Assembly: GCA_004564215.1 (NCBI GenBank)
Contig: CP024846.1
Span: forward strand, 1,116,001 to 1,180,000
Direction: 5' to 3'
DNA length: 64,000 nucleotides
Source of the DNA: Beijerinckiaceae bacterium
GTDB taxonomy: Bacteria > Pseudomonadota > Alphaproteobacteria > Rhizobiales > Beijerinckiaceae
The position numbers and the translations under genes were made by a program. Shown piece by piece: positions 29,557-38,579 of the stretch. Under the pieces are notes generated by a model that did not search any database, had not been told where the DNA came from, and saw nothing but the letters and a program-made list of their open reading frames with translations. How positions within the stretch are numbered: the first letter of the stretch is position 1; every line of letters starts with the position of its first letter.

Positions 29557-29901
29557 ATGGATCTGATCTACAAGATCGCACCCATGTCGTTGTGGCAGGA
29601 GGCCGAGCGTAGCGGCGCCTTTACGGGATCCCCGGTCGACAGGGCCGACGGGTTCATTCATTTCTCGCTGCGCGCGCAGGTTGAGGAAACCGCCGTGAAA
29701 TGGTTCTTCGGACAAGCCGACCTTATGCTGGTAGCAGTTGACCCGGACCGGTTAAGCGACTCGCTTCGCTTCGAACCGTCGCGGGATGGCGCCCTGTTTC
29801 CGCATCTTTATTCCGCCCTGCCCCTCGATGCCGTGGTCTTCGCAAAGCCGCTTCCGCTTTTGGAGAACGGCCGGCATGATTTTAGCGGACTCTTGGAATG
29901 A
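29557..29901 (+). CDS. DUF952 family protein
   Basis: This 114-residue soluble protein contains the DUF952 pattern: IYKIAPMSLWQEAERSG near the start, then DGFIHFSL (about 37-44) and FPHLYSALPLDAV (about 83-95). The biochemical function is unknown. Its stop overlaps the start of pyrD (ATGA), a link that recurs in Rhizobiales and indicates co-translation. Confidence 0.9.
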   Translation: MDLIYKIAPMSLWQEAERSGAFTGSPVDRADGFIHFSLRAQVEETAVKWFFGQADLMLVAVDPDRLSDSLRFEPSRDGALFPHLYSALPLDAVVFAKPLPLLENGRHDFSGLLE

Positions 29902-30995
29902 CCAGCCTATTGCAAGCGCTGATGCGCCCGCTGGCGTTTAGCCTCGATCCGGAAACCGCGCATGAATGGGCGATCCGGGCGCTTCGTGTCGTGCCGTTGC
30001 CCGCTGCCCCGCCCGACGATCCCCGCCTCGCCGTCAACGTGCTGGGACTTCAATTTTCCAATCCGCTTGGGGTCGCAGCGGGCTTCGACAAAAATGGGGA
30101 AGTCGTCGATGCATGCTTCCATCTCGGCTTCGGCTTCACCGAAGTCGGCACGATTACGCCGCAGCCGCAGCAAGGTAACCCGCGCCCGCGCGTCTTTCGC
30201 CTCACCGATGATCAGGCGGTGATCAACCGTCTCGGCTTTCCAAGCCAAGGACATGCAGCCGTCCATGCGCGTCTCGGCGCGCGCCCGCAAAAACGGGGGA
30301 TCGCCGGGATCAATCTCGGCGCCAATAAGTCGACAAGGGATCGCGCCGCCGATTACGTGCGCGGGGTCAAAATATTCGCCGATATTGCGGATTATTTCAC
30401 GATCAATATTTCTTCTCCGAACACGCCCGGACTGCGGGATCTCCAACGCGCCAATGCGCTGGACGATCTCCTGGCGCGCGTCCTCGATGAACGCGACAAG
30501 GCGGCCGAAAGCTGCGGCCGCAAACCTGTACTTCTGAAGATAGCCCCGGATCTCACGCTCGCTGAACTCGACGCAATCATGCATTGCGCGAAGTCGCGCA
30601 AAATCGATGGTCTGATTGTGGCGAATACGACCGTCTCGCGCCCTTCCGACTTACGAGACCCTTCGGCTCGCGAAATCGGGGGGCTTTCCGGCCGTCCGAT
30701 TTTCCAGCTTTCAACGCAAATGCTCGCGGCCGCATTCTTGCGCGCGGAGAATCGGTTTCCGCTCATCGGAGCCGGAGGCGTCGACAGCGCAAAAACTGCC
30801 TTCGCTAAAATCGAGGCGGGCGCCAGCCTCGTGCAATTCTATTCTGCACTCGTCTTCAAAGGGCCTGGCCTCGCCCGCGACATCAAGCGCGGGCTTCTCC
30901 CTCTTCTTGCGGACAAAGCCCGGCTTACGGACGCCATCGGCAGCACGGCGCTCGATTGGGCGAATGGTAAGCTCAGCCCAGACAATCTTCGATAG
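29898..30995 (+). CDS. pyrD: Dihydroorotate dehydrogenase (quinone), class 2
   Basis: This 365-residue membrane-associated flavoenzyme oxidises dihydroorotate to orotate in pyrimidine synthesis, reducing quinone. The N-terminal helical extension (1-40) is the quinone-side domain of class 2 enzymes. FMN and substrate motifs visible are NPLGVAAGFDKNGE, EVGTITPQPQQGNPRPR, the catalytic serine loop ISSPNTPGLR (about residue 175) and the C-terminal LIGAGGVDSA. It is translationally coupled to the DUF952 gene. Confidence 0.97.
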   Translation: MTSLLQALMRPLAFSLDPETAHEWAIRALRVVPLPAAPPDDPRLAVNVLGLQFSNPLGVAAGFDKNGEVVDACFHLGFGFTEVGTITPQPQQGNPRPRVFRLTDDQAVINRLGFPSQGHAAVHARLGARPQKRGIAGINLGANKSTRDRAADYVRGVKIFADIADYFTINISSPNTPGLRDLQRANALDDLLARVLDERDKAAESCGRKPVLLKIAPDLTLAELDAIMHCAKSRKIDGLIVANTTVSRPSDLRDPSAREIGGLSGRPIFQLSTQMLAAAFLRAENRFPLIGAGGVDSAKTAFAKIEAGASLVQFYSALVFKGPGLARDIKRGLLPLLADKARLTDAIGSTALDWANGKLSPDNLR

Positions 30996-31032
30996 CGCCC
31001 GCGTATAAAATGCGGCGCGGTCGCGCCGAAGT

Positions 31033-31395
31033 TCAGCGCGCGCTTCGCATATTCATCAGCCGCAGCACCAGCCAGACGGGAAGAACGATCACGGCTCCGG
31101 CAATAATATAATCGGCGATTTCGCGGAGCGCATCGAAGCCACGAGCCCAAATGCCTTCAATGAATTGCGCCAATCCATTGAAAATGTCGCGCGGCCTTAT
31201 GTCGAGCCACATTAACAAGGCGCCGACGATCAAGGACACGAACAGCAGGCGCAGAAAGACGCCGCCCGGCGAGCCTCCTAGAAAGCGATGCAGGGGCGTC
31301 TCTTCATGGCGCCAACCCGGCTCCGAAGCTTGGTCACGAGCTCCCCCTTCGGTCCATTGGGGAGGCGCCTTTTGAGCAAAACGGTCATCGGTCAT
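31033..31395 (-). CDS. Small membrane protein (DUF6460-like)
   Basis: The protein is 120 residues from ATG 31395, which has AGGAG about ten bases upstream; a longer frame to 31473 lacks a site. The hydrophilic N-terminus (1-40) is followed by two membrane helices (about 47-65 and 92-112), with WLDIRPRDIFNG between them. Rhizobiales carry many proteins of this pattern, labelled DUF6460; no function is known. It is convergent with pyrD. Confidence 0.7.
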   Translation of the reverse strand: MTDDRFAQKAPPQWTEGGARDQASEPGWRHEETPLHRFLGGSPGGVFLRLLFVSLIVGALLMWLDIRPRDIFNGLAQFIEGIWARGFDALREIADYIIAGAVIVLPVWLVLRLMNMRSAR

Positions 31396-31474
31396 ACTAG
31401 GGACTCCTGAAGCGAAGCTGCCGGAAGCTGAGAGAACGGACATGTTGACGCATGGTTTGGACAAACTGTCCACT

Positions 31475-32665
31475 TCATGGCATTTCGAGCGCGATGGCGG
31501 TCGCCTCGCCGCCGCCGATGCAGAGCGCCGCTACTCCGCGAGACAAATTGTATTTTTGCAAAGCGGCCAAGAGCGTCACGACAATGCGGGCCCCCGAAGC
31601 GCCGATCGGATGGCCGAGCGCGCAGGCCCCGCCATGCACATTGAGCTTTTCGAGCGGCAGACTAAGCTCACGCATTGCGGCCATGACGACAACAGCGAAG
31701 GCCTCGTTGATTTCGAACAGATCGACGTCCGCCAAGGACCAGCCGGTTTTTGCGGCGAGCTTTTGTACCGCGCCGATCGGGGCGGTGGCAAATTGGCTCG
31801 GTGCTTGGGCGTGGGTTGCATGGGCGCGGAGGATGGCCAGAGGTGTGATCCCGCGTCGTTCGGCTTCCGAGCGCCGCATCAGGACAAGCGCGGCCGCGCC
31901 GTCGGAAATGGAACTCGAATTCGCCGCGGTCACGCTGCCGCCTGGACGGAAGGCCGGCTTTAAAAGCGGTATTTTTTCAGGCTTCGCCTTGAGCGGCTGC
32001 TCATCCAACGAAACGGTCTTCAGTCCCGACTTGTCAGCCTTGATCGTGACGGGCGCAATCTCGCGGTCGAAACTGCCGTCCCGGATCGCCTTTTGCGCGT
32101 TCTCCAGCGAGCGCATGGCGTATTGATCCTGGGCGGCGCGGGTGAATTGAAATGCTTCCGCACAATCTTCGGCGAAAGCGCCCATAGGCAAGCGCTCGCC
32201 ATAGGCATCCTCGAGTCCGTCGAGGAACATATGATCGAGAATCTTGCCATGTCCCATGCGGTAACCGGCGCGGGCGCGATCGAGCAAATAGGGCGCGTTG
32301 GTCATGCTCTCCATTCCGCCGGCAACGACAGTTGCAGCGCTTCCCGCGCATAAGGCGTCATGCGCCAGCATAATCGCTTTCATACCCGAGCCGCACATCT
32401 TGTTGACTGTCGTGCAAGGGGTCGCTTCCGACATGCCGGCCCCTAGCGCCGCCTGGCGGGCGGGAGCCTGACCCAGCCCAGCCGACAAAACGCACCCGAA
32501 AATCAGCTCGTCGATCTCGCTTGGACTGATTCCACAGCGATCGATCGCCGCCTTCGCCGCGGTCGCGCCAAGACCTGGGGCCGAAACCTCTTTTAAATCA
32601 CCTTGAAAGCCACCTATCGGGGTGCGTGCCGCGCCGGCGATGATGATCGGATCGGCATTTTCCAT
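31475..32665 (-). CDS. Acetyl-CoA acetyltransferase (thiolase)
   Basis: The protein is 396 residues from ATG 32665, with AAGGGA eight bases upstream. It makes or cleaves acetoacetyl-CoA. The catalytic cysteine is in VNKMCGSGMKA, the His site in EINEAFA (about residue 345) and the second Cys near the C-terminus in ALCIGGGEATA. HGGACALGHPIGASGAR is also diagnostic. It may feed PHB synthesis or ketone-body use, in keeping with phaZ and fadB elsewhere in the window, but it is not adjacent to phaB or phaC. Confidence 0.93.
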   Translation of the reverse strand: MENADPIIIAGAARTPIGGFQGDLKEVSAPGLGATAAKAAIDRCGISPSEIDELIFGCVLSAGLGQAPARQAALGAGMSEATPCTTVNKMCGSGMKAIMLAHDALCAGSAATVVAGGMESMTNAPYLLDRARAGYRMGHGKILDHMFLDGLEDAYGERLPMGAFAEDCAEAFQFTRAAQDQYAMRSLENAQKAIRDGSFDREIAPVTIKADKSGLKTVSLDEQPLKAKPEKIPLLKPAFRPGGSVTAANSSSISDGAAALVLMRRSEAERRGITPLAILRAHATHAQAPSQFATAPIGAVQKLAAKTGWSLADVDLFEINEAFAVVVMAAMRELSLPLEKLNVHGGACALGHPIGASGARIVVTLLAALQKYNLSRGVAALCIGGGEATAIALEMP

Positions 32666-32911
32666 GATTGTCGTCCCTTTCATTTGCGGGAACCGCGTGC
32701 TGGGCGGACGGGCGAGCGGCCGGTTGACCGCAAAGTTCAGTTTCCTGCGGCAGGAGTTTCCTTTAGAGCATGTCCCGGAAAGTTGTTCGACTTTCTCCGG
32801 TGACACGGGTCTACCTTATTGTTCTGGCATAGTTCCTCATACTCGGATGATTCCATCCGGGGGGGAAATACGCTAGCGTCGCCATGCATGGAAATCCAAC
32901 AAGGTTGAGAA

Positions 32912-33529
32912 ATGGATCGCATTCTCGTGCTCATACGCCACGGCCAGAGCGAGTGGAACCTCAAGAACCTTTTCACAGGCTGGAAAGATCCAGTTCTCAC
33001 CGACAAAGGAGTTGAAGAAGCGCGTGCCGCCGGACGGCTCCTCAAGGCGCGCGGTCTTTCCTTCGACCGGGCCTTCGCGTCCAACCTTGTTCGCGCTCAG
33101 CATACATTGCAACTGGTTCTCGAAGAAGTGGGCGGCCAAGCCAAGACAACTTGGGACCAGGCGCTCAACGAGCGCGATTATGGCGAGCTTTGCGGACTCA
33201 ACAAAGACGATGCGAGACGCAAATGGGGCGACGAGCAAGTCCATCTCTGGCGCCGGTCCTATGATGTCCGGCCGCCAGGCGGCGAAAGCTTGAAGGATAC
33301 GGTTGCCCGAGTCGTTCCCTATTATTGCCAAACCATTCTCCCGGCGGTGCTGGGCGGCCAGCGTACAATCGTCGCAGCCCATGGCAATTCGCTGCGTGCC
33401 CTGATCATGGTGCTTGATAGGCTGACGCCGGAAACCATTCCGACAATGGAACTGAAAACCGGAATCCTGCTTCTCTACCGGCTTAAGCCTGACTCGACGG
33501 TCGAAACCAAAGAGATTCTCTCCCAGTAA
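32912..33529 (+). CDS. gpmA: 2,3-bisphosphoglycerate-dependent phosphoglycerate mutase
   Basis: This 205-residue glycolytic enzyme interconverts 3- and 2-phosphoglycerate. The catalytic histidine is in [10 protein letters not shown] (about residues 7-16), with [12 protein letters not shown] and the second His in [12 protein letters not shown] (about 153-164). [13 protein letters not shown] and the [13 protein letters not shown] loop identify the GpmA subfamily. The length is shorter than E. coli GpmA (250), as is usual in alphaproteobacteria. Confidence 0.94.
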   Translation: MDRILVLIRHGQSEWNLKNLFTGWKDPVLTDKGVEEARAAGRLLKARGLSFDRAFASNLVRAQHTLQLVLEEVGGQAKTTWDQALNERDYGELCGLNKDDARRKWGDEQVHLWRRSYDVRPPGGESLKDTVARVVPYYCQTILPAVLGGQRTIVAAHGNSLRALIMVLDRLTPETIPTMELKTGILLLYRLKPDSTVETKEILSQ

Positions 33530-33563
33530 AGTTTGTGCAGCGGAGATCGATTGAGCGGTCATT

Positions 33564-34250
33564 GTGGCCCAGGGCATCGAGATGGAGGATCTGTTCCAAA
33601 GTATGGATGCGGCGACTGGAACATGTTTGGTTCCAGGGCTCACGTATTACCCTCGTTATCTCGACGACTCGGCGCAGGCAACACTCGCGGCCGAGGTGGC
33701 AAAGAGTGTCGCACAAGCGCCGTGGTACTTACCCCGCATGCCCCGTTCCGGCCGGGCGTTTTCGGTCAGGATGACCAATTGCGGAGCGCTCGGATGGGTT
33801 TCCGACCGGGAGGGCGGCTATCGCTACCAGCGGGTCCATCCCGAGACCGGCGGGGCTTGGCCTCCGATCCCTGCTTCCGCGCTAAATATATGGCGTGCCT
33901 TAGCCGATTATCCGCATCCGCCACAGGCCGGCCTCATCAATTTCTATGACGGCCGGGCCAAGATGGGCTTGCACCAAGACCGCGACGAAAAGGAGCTTGC
34001 CGCCCCTGTCGTGTCGATATCGCTGGGGGACAGTTGTGTTTTCCGCTATGGCGGTTTGCAACGCGGCGACCCCGCGAAAAACCTCGAGCTTCACTCGGGC
34101 GATGTCATTGTCTTTGGCGGCGCCGCGCGGCTGATGTTTCACGGCGTGACGAAAATACTCGGCGGTTCGTCCCGGCTGCTGCCGGGAGGCGGGCGCATCA
34201 ATCTCACCATGAGGCGAGTGACCCGACCGGAGTGCGACGCTAATCCTTGA
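33564..34250 (+). CDS. alkB: AlkB-type DNA/RNA dealkylation dioxygenase
   Basis: This 228-residue Fe(II)/2-oxoglutarate enzyme oxidatively removes methyl groups from 1-methyladenine and 3-methylcytosine. Iron ligands are His137 and Asp139 (GLHQDRDE) and His193 (MFHGVTK). The 2-oxoglutarate-binding RxNxTxR is RINLTMR (211-217), and LINFYDG is also typical. The start is uncertain: GTG 33564 gives this length and ATG 33582 is the main alternative. It converges with the protease-inhibitor gene and overlaps its last codons by 11 bp. Confidence 0.93.
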   Translation: MAQGIEMEDLFQSMDAATGTCLVPGLTYYPRYLDDSAQATLAAEVAKSVAQAPWYLPRMPRSGRAFSVRMTNCGALGWVSDREGGYRYQRVHPETGGAWPPIPASALNIWRALADYPHPPQAGLINFYDGRAKMGLHQDRDEKELAAPVVSISLGDSCVFRYGGLQRGDPAKNLELHSGDVIVFGGAARLMFHGVTKILGGSSRLLPGGGRINLTMRRVTRPECDANP

Positions 34251-34506
34251 TTGCGGTCGCTATGGCGGCAAGGCTTGCCGGCATAGCGGTTTCTGGAATG
34301 GTCAGGCTCCGCGTCCCGTGCTCGTCGTGGACTTCGATCTTGAACGTAAATCGATCGGCACCCGGCGATGGCGACACCAGCGAAGTGCCGGCGTCGAGCA
34401 GTTTTTTCAAAGCCGCTCGCTGTTCGGCGGAAAGCGCGGCCAAGTCCTCTTGCCCGCGCCGGACCAGTCCCGCAAAACCGCCTGAACGTTCGACAATGAG
34501 TTTCAT
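34240..34506 (-). CDS. Emfourin-like inhibitor of M4 metallopeptidase
   Basis: This 88-residue soluble protein begins MKLIVERSGGFAGLVRR, matching the N-terminus of emfourin, the protealysin inhibitor first described in Serratia proteamaculans. It continues with a beta-rich body (FTFKIEVHDEHGTRSLTIPE) and a helical C-terminus (PASLAAIATAIKD). Its start overlaps the protease stop by ATGA (34503-34506), so the enzyme and its inhibitor are translationally coupled. No signal peptide is visible. The identity rests on motif and context. Confidence 0.85.
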   Translation of the reverse strand: MKLIVERSGGFAGLVRRGQEDLAALSAEQRAALKKLLDAGTSLVSPSPGADRFTFKIEVHDEHGTRSLTIPETAMPASLAAIATAIKD

Positions 34507-35798
34507 GGCCGCTTACCCTTGCCTTTCTTCTTTGGAGGGGCGCTCTTCGTTGGAGTGCCGCGTGACGGCTTTGCGGCTGGCTTTGACGAAACAGTCTTCT
34601 TCTTTTTCGCGGTTTTTTTTGCGGTCCGCGGTTTCTTTGCCATCGGTGAGCGAGCGAACACAGGCCTGACAGGCGGCAATGGTACGACATAGGCCCCCGC
34701 AACTTTCGCCAGTCCCGCCGCGGTGGGAGCCTCTTCCAAGACACCGACATCACTCCAGGCTTGCGCAATCTTCGCAGCAATATCCGGATCGTCGGGAAAT
34801 AAATCGCGCGCCACGGAAATGGTTTCCGTCGCGCATTTGGCGAACCCCGCGGAAGCGGTCAACCTTTGGGTCAGGGTAACATACCAGACGCGCCCGGTTT
34901 TTTCCCAGGATTTCCCGCCGATCGCCTTGGCCGCGAGGACGAAGGCACGGTTCGGAATTCCGGAATTGGTGTGAACGCCGCCGTGATCGGCTTCGGTGTG
35001 GACATAGTCCTTCATGTGCCCCGGCTGTGGGTCTTTGCCGAAATGAGTATCATTGTAGGCGGTCCCGGGGTTTGCCAAGTCTCGCAGCGCTTTCCCCTTG
35101 AAGCTAGGCGCTAGGATCCCCGCGCCGATCAACCAATCGGCCTCGGCCACGGTTTGCCCGAGCGACCATTGCTTGACCATTGAGCCGAAAACATCGGACA
35201 TGGATTCGTTCAGCGCGCCCGGTTCGTCCTGATAGGGGAGCTGCGCGGTGTACTGAGTGACGCCATGCGTCAATTCATGCGCGATGACATCCAAAGCGGC
35301 GGTGAAACGCTCGAAAATTATACCATCGCCGTCGCCATATACCATCTGCCGGCCATCCCAGAATGCATTGTCGTATTTCTGCCCGTAATGAACCGAGGAG
35401 ACGAGCGTCTTTCCGTTTCCGTCCACGGACTCGCGGTTGAAAATCTCCTTGAAAAAATTCCAGGTAATGCCGGCATTTGCGAAGGCTTCATTCGCAGCCT
35501 TATCCGGACAATCGGGATCAGCCTCCGAGCGCGCGATATCGCCCGGCAGATCGGTGAAGCCTTTGCAATCGAAAACCTGGCGGCGTAGTCCTTCGCGCTT
35601 GAGCGCGGTCGGCGAAGGAGCCCCCGTGCTGAGCTGGGCGCGGAAGGCCAATATGCTATCAGTTAGCCGCAGGGTACGGCCGGCGGTTTCGGCAAGATGG
35701 GGATCGCCGCTTGTCGCAAGGCGCTGCAAGATTTGGGGTGGGATAATAAAACAGCAGGGACATCCTCCCGCGCTTGCACCGAAAACTGCACGCTTCAT
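34503..35798 (-). CDS. Protealysin-like M4 (thermolysin-family) metallopeptidase
   Basis: This 431-residue zinc protease has active-site HELTHGVTQ (His174, Glu175, His178), third ligand Glu198 in GALNESMSD, and the catalytic His in DHGGVHTNSG. The short N-terminal propeptide with GGCPCCFIIPPQILQRLA (about 11-28) is of the protealysin type rather than the long thermolysin type. No signal peptide is visible, so it may be cytoplasmic or exported by another route. The C-terminus after about residue 385 is a Lys/Pro/Ala/Thr-rich tail (AKKPRTAKKTAKKKK and following), unusual for the family. Confidence 0.93.
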   Translation of the reverse strand: MKRAVFGASAGGCPCCFIIPPQILQRLATSGDPHLAETAGRTLRLTDSILAFRAQLSTGAPSPTALKREGLRRQVFDCKGFTDLPGDIARSEADPDCPDKAANEAFANAGITWNFFKEIFNRESVDGNGKTLVSSVHYGQKYDNAFWDGRQMVYGDGDGIIFERFTAALDVIAHELTHGVTQYTAQLPYQDEPGALNESMSDVFGSMVKQWSLGQTVAEADWLIGAGILAPSFKGKALRDLANPGTAYNDTHFGKDPQPGHMKDYVHTEADHGGVHTNSGIPNRAFVLAAKAIGGKSWEKTGRVWYVTLTQRLTASAGFAKCATETISVARDLFPDDPDIAAKIAQAWSDVGVLEEAPTAAGLAKVAGAYVVPLPPVRPVFARSPMAKKPRTAKKTAKKKKTVSSKPAAKPSRGTPTKSAPPKKKGKGKRP

Positions 35799-35995
35799 GG
35801 ATGCCTCCTCTTATCATATTGAAAATCAAATGATTTTAATGTCACCGCACTCGATCGTTCGTGCTTTCGCGCCGCTGATAGGCTATGATGCCATTCTGGC
35901 CTTGTCATCCGCCATTCGATCTTATGACGGTTGAAAATATTCCGGAATGCCCTCACGAGTTTTATGATCTGAAGGCACGCGACGCGGAGCGTTTG

Positions 35996-36817
35996 ATGAA
36001 AGTTTCCCTGGTCCAAATGAATTCGAGTGCCGACAAGGTCGACAATATCGCTGCCGCCGTCGCATTGATCGAAAAAGCCGTCGCCGAGGAAAAGCCGGAT
36101 TGGATTTGCCTTCCCGAATGTTTCGATTTTCTGGGCGGCGATCGCAAATCCAAGGCGGCCGCTGCCGAGGCGCTGCCCGGCGGGCCGGCCTATGCCGCCA
36201 TGCAGGCGCAGGCCAGGAAACACGGGATTTTCATTCATGCCGGCTCAATCCTAGAAAAGCCTGAGGCTGGGGAGCGCATCCACAATACAACCGTCGTCTT
36301 CGACCGTGCCGGAGCGGAAATCGCCCGCTATCGTAAAATCCACATGTTCGACATCACCGCTCCCGACGGAACCCAATATTGCGAAAGCGCGGCCTTTGCA
36401 CCGGGTAACGCGGTCGTGACCTATCCTTGCGAAGATATGATCGTCGGCTGCTCGATTTGCTATGATATTAGGTTTCCCGAGCTCTATCAGGCGCTCGTCG
36501 CCAAGGGCGCCGAAATGATCGCATTGCCTGCGGCCTTCACCCTGCAGACCGGCAAGGATCATTGGGAGGTTCTTTGCCGCGCCCGGGCGATCGAGACCCA
36601 GACCTATTTTTGTGCCACGGCCCAGACCGGCACTTTCATCATGGACAATGAGACGCGCCACACCTACGGCCACTCACTCGTCGTCGACCCCTGGGGCCAC
36701 GTCACCGCCAAAGCCTCGGATGGGATCGGCATTGTCTCAAGCCGCATCGATCGCGATCTGGTAAGAAAAGTCCGTGCGCAAATTCCGGTATCGCAACATA
36801 AGGTCCCCTTCGACTGA
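35996..36817 (+). CDS. Carbon-nitrogen hydrolase (nitrilase superfamily)
   Basis: The protein is 273 residues from ATG 35996, preceded by GGAG six bases upstream. The catalytic triad is visible as Glu41 (LPECFDFL), Lys114 (YRKIHMFDI) and Cys155 (GCSICYDIRFPE). The sequence resembles NIT-type omega-amidases or deaminated-glutathione amidases, including the KIHMFDI and CRARAIETQ motifs. Substrate is not determined by sequence. It is 8 bp upstream of the peptide-binding protein gene and may be co-transcribed. Confidence 0.88.
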   Translation: MKVSLVQMNSSADKVDNIAAAVALIEKAVAEEKPDWICLPECFDFLGGDRKSKAAAAEALPGGPAYAAMQAQARKHGIFIHAGSILEKPEAGERIHNTTVVFDRAGAEIARYRKIHMFDITAPDGTQYCESAAFAPGNAVVTYPCEDMIVGCSICYDIRFPELYQALVAKGAEMIALPAAFTLQTGKDHWEVLCRARAIETQTYFCATAQTGTFIMDNETRHTYGHSLVVDPWGHVTAKASDGIGIVSSRIDRDLVRKVRAQIPVSQHKVPFD

Positions 36818-36825
36818 GCAAAGCC

Positions 36826-38469
36826 ATGATCGCGCTGACTGATCTTTTTGGCTTTGCCCAGCGTCCCGCCATTATCGGGGTGTTTGTGGTTTGCGTGGCT
36901 TTCGGATTTGGCGCGGCGGCGGGACTTGGCCCTGTCGGGTGCGCGCAGGCGGCCATGGTTTGGCATCGCGGCGAACTCGGCGACCCGGGGTCGCTCGACC
37001 CGCACAAAGCGACGACCTTGATCGAAAGCAATATCCTTGCGGAGCTTTTCGAAGGTCTGGTCAGCCACAACGCGCGCGGTGAAATCGTTCCGGGAGTCGC
37101 CACGAGCTGGACCGTTGAAGCCGGTGGGGTTGTCTACCATTTCCAATTTCGGGACGATGCAAAATGGTCCAACGGCGATAAGGTCGTGCCGGCAGATTTC
37201 GTCTATGCGTTTCGGCGCCTGATGGCGCCGGAAACCGGCGCGCCCTATGCCAATATTCTTTACACCCTCAAAAATGCGGAAAAAATCAACAAGGGGGAGC
37301 TTCCCGTCGAGGCCTTGGGCGTCCGCGCAATCGGCGATACCTGCCTTGAAATTACACTCGAGCACCCAGCGCCCTATTTCATTGCCCAACTCGCCCACAT
37401 GACCGCAAAACCGCTGCATGAGCGATCGATCAAAGAATATGGTTCTGACTTCGTGCGGTCAGCTCATATTGTGACGAACGGTCCCTTTATGTTGAAGGAC
37501 TTCACCCCCAACGACCGGCTCGTGCTCGACAAAAACCCCTATTATTATGACGCGGCGCAGGTCGCACTCGACTCCGAGATCTTTTATTCGTTGGAAGATC
37601 GCTCTGCGGCGCTACGCCGGTTCATGGCCGGCGAAATCCAGTCCTACAATGATGTGCCCCTCGACCAAATCACGTTCGTGCGCAGCCACTTGGCCGAAGC
37701 CTTCAAGGTGACACCAAGCCTGGGCAGCTATTTCTACGCCTTCGATACGCGCCACAAGCCTTTCGACGACCGAAAGGTCCGCAGGGCGCTGTCCATGGTC
37801 ATCGACCGGGAGTTTTTGGCGGAGCGAATCTGGGGGACCACGATGGACGCGAGCTACAGTTTCGTGCCACCCGCAATAACCGGTTACGAAACCCCTTCGA
37901 TGGTGAAATGGAAGGACATGAATCCCTACGAACGGGAAGATGAAGCCAAGCGATTGCTCGCAGAAGCCGGTTTTGGCCCTGGGAAAGAAACCCTCGAGGT
38001 GGAGATACGCTTCAACAATTCCGAAAATCACCGCGCCACGGCGGTTGCCGTCGCCGATATGTGGAGGGTCCTTGGAGTCGACACGCGGCTTCTCGCCACC
38101 GATGCGACCAGCCATTATGCCTTTTTGCGGGAAAGGCCGCCTTTTGATGTGGCGCGGTCGGGCTGGTTCGCCGACTATCCGGACGCACAGAATTTTCTTT
38201 TCCTTGCCGAAAGCGACAATAAAGGCCTGAATGTCACAAGTTTCAGCAACATGACCTATGATGGATTGATGGATGACGCTCAATCGGAAAGCGTGCCGAA
38301 GCGGCGCTCGGCCATTCTTCACAGGGCCGAGGCCTTGCTTCTCGAGGAGCAGCCCTATCTTGTCTTGCTTACCTACCGATCCCGCAATCTGGTTTCACCG
38401 AAGCTCAAAGGATGGGAAGCAAATGTGCTCGACAACCATCCCGGCCGCTATATCTCGATTGCCCCATGA
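36826..38469 (+). CDS. Oligopeptide ABC transporter substrate-binding protein (OppA-like)
   Basis: This 547-residue exported protein has an N-terminal hydrophobic signal region ending near QAAM (about residue 43). The body matches the SBP family 5 pattern: EPGDPGSLDPHK-like start (GELGDPGSLDPHKATTL), ANILYTLKNAEKINKGE and WKDMNPYEREDEAKRLLAEAG. It delivers peptides to the membrane permeases encoded next. The gap to oppB is 110 bp. Confidence 0.92.
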   Translation: MIALTDLFGFAQRPAIIGVFVVCVAFGFGAAAGLGPVGCAQAAMVWHRGELGDPGSLDPHKATTLIESNILAELFEGLVSHNARGEIVPGVATSWTVEAGGVVYHFQFRDDAKWSNGDKVVPADFVYAFRRLMAPETGAPYANILYTLKNAEKINKGELPVEALGVRAIGDTCLEITLEHPAPYFIAQLAHMTAKPLHERSIKEYGSDFVRSAHIVTNGPFMLKDFTPNDRLVLDKNPYYYDAAQVALDSEIFYSLEDRSAALRRFMAGEIQSYNDVPLDQITFVRSHLAEAFKVTPSLGSYFYAFDTRHKPFDDRKVRRALSMVIDREFLAERIWGTTMDASYSFVPPAITGYETPSMVKWKDMNPYEREDEAKRLLAEAGFGPGKETLEVEIRFNNSENHRATAVAVADMWRVLGVDTRLLATDATSHYAFLRERPPFDVARSGWFADYPDAQNFLFLAESDNKGLNVTSFSNMTYDGLMDDAQSESVPKRRSAILHRAEALLLEEQPYLVLLTYRSRNLVSPKLKGWEANVLDNHPGRYISIAP

Positions 38470-38579
38470 ACAGCTCTGATCCTGGCCACGCACACTTGCG
38501 GATGCGCAGCGAACTACTACAAATCGCGATGGTCTGGCCTCGCGGTTCCCGGCGCCACCAATCCATACGCTGCTGACCC

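Noticed and set aside
31010..31032. A GC hairpin (CGGCGCG/CGCGCCG) between pyrD and the small membrane protein gene as a terminator
   Set aside because: The loop is only two bases and no T tract follows on either strand.
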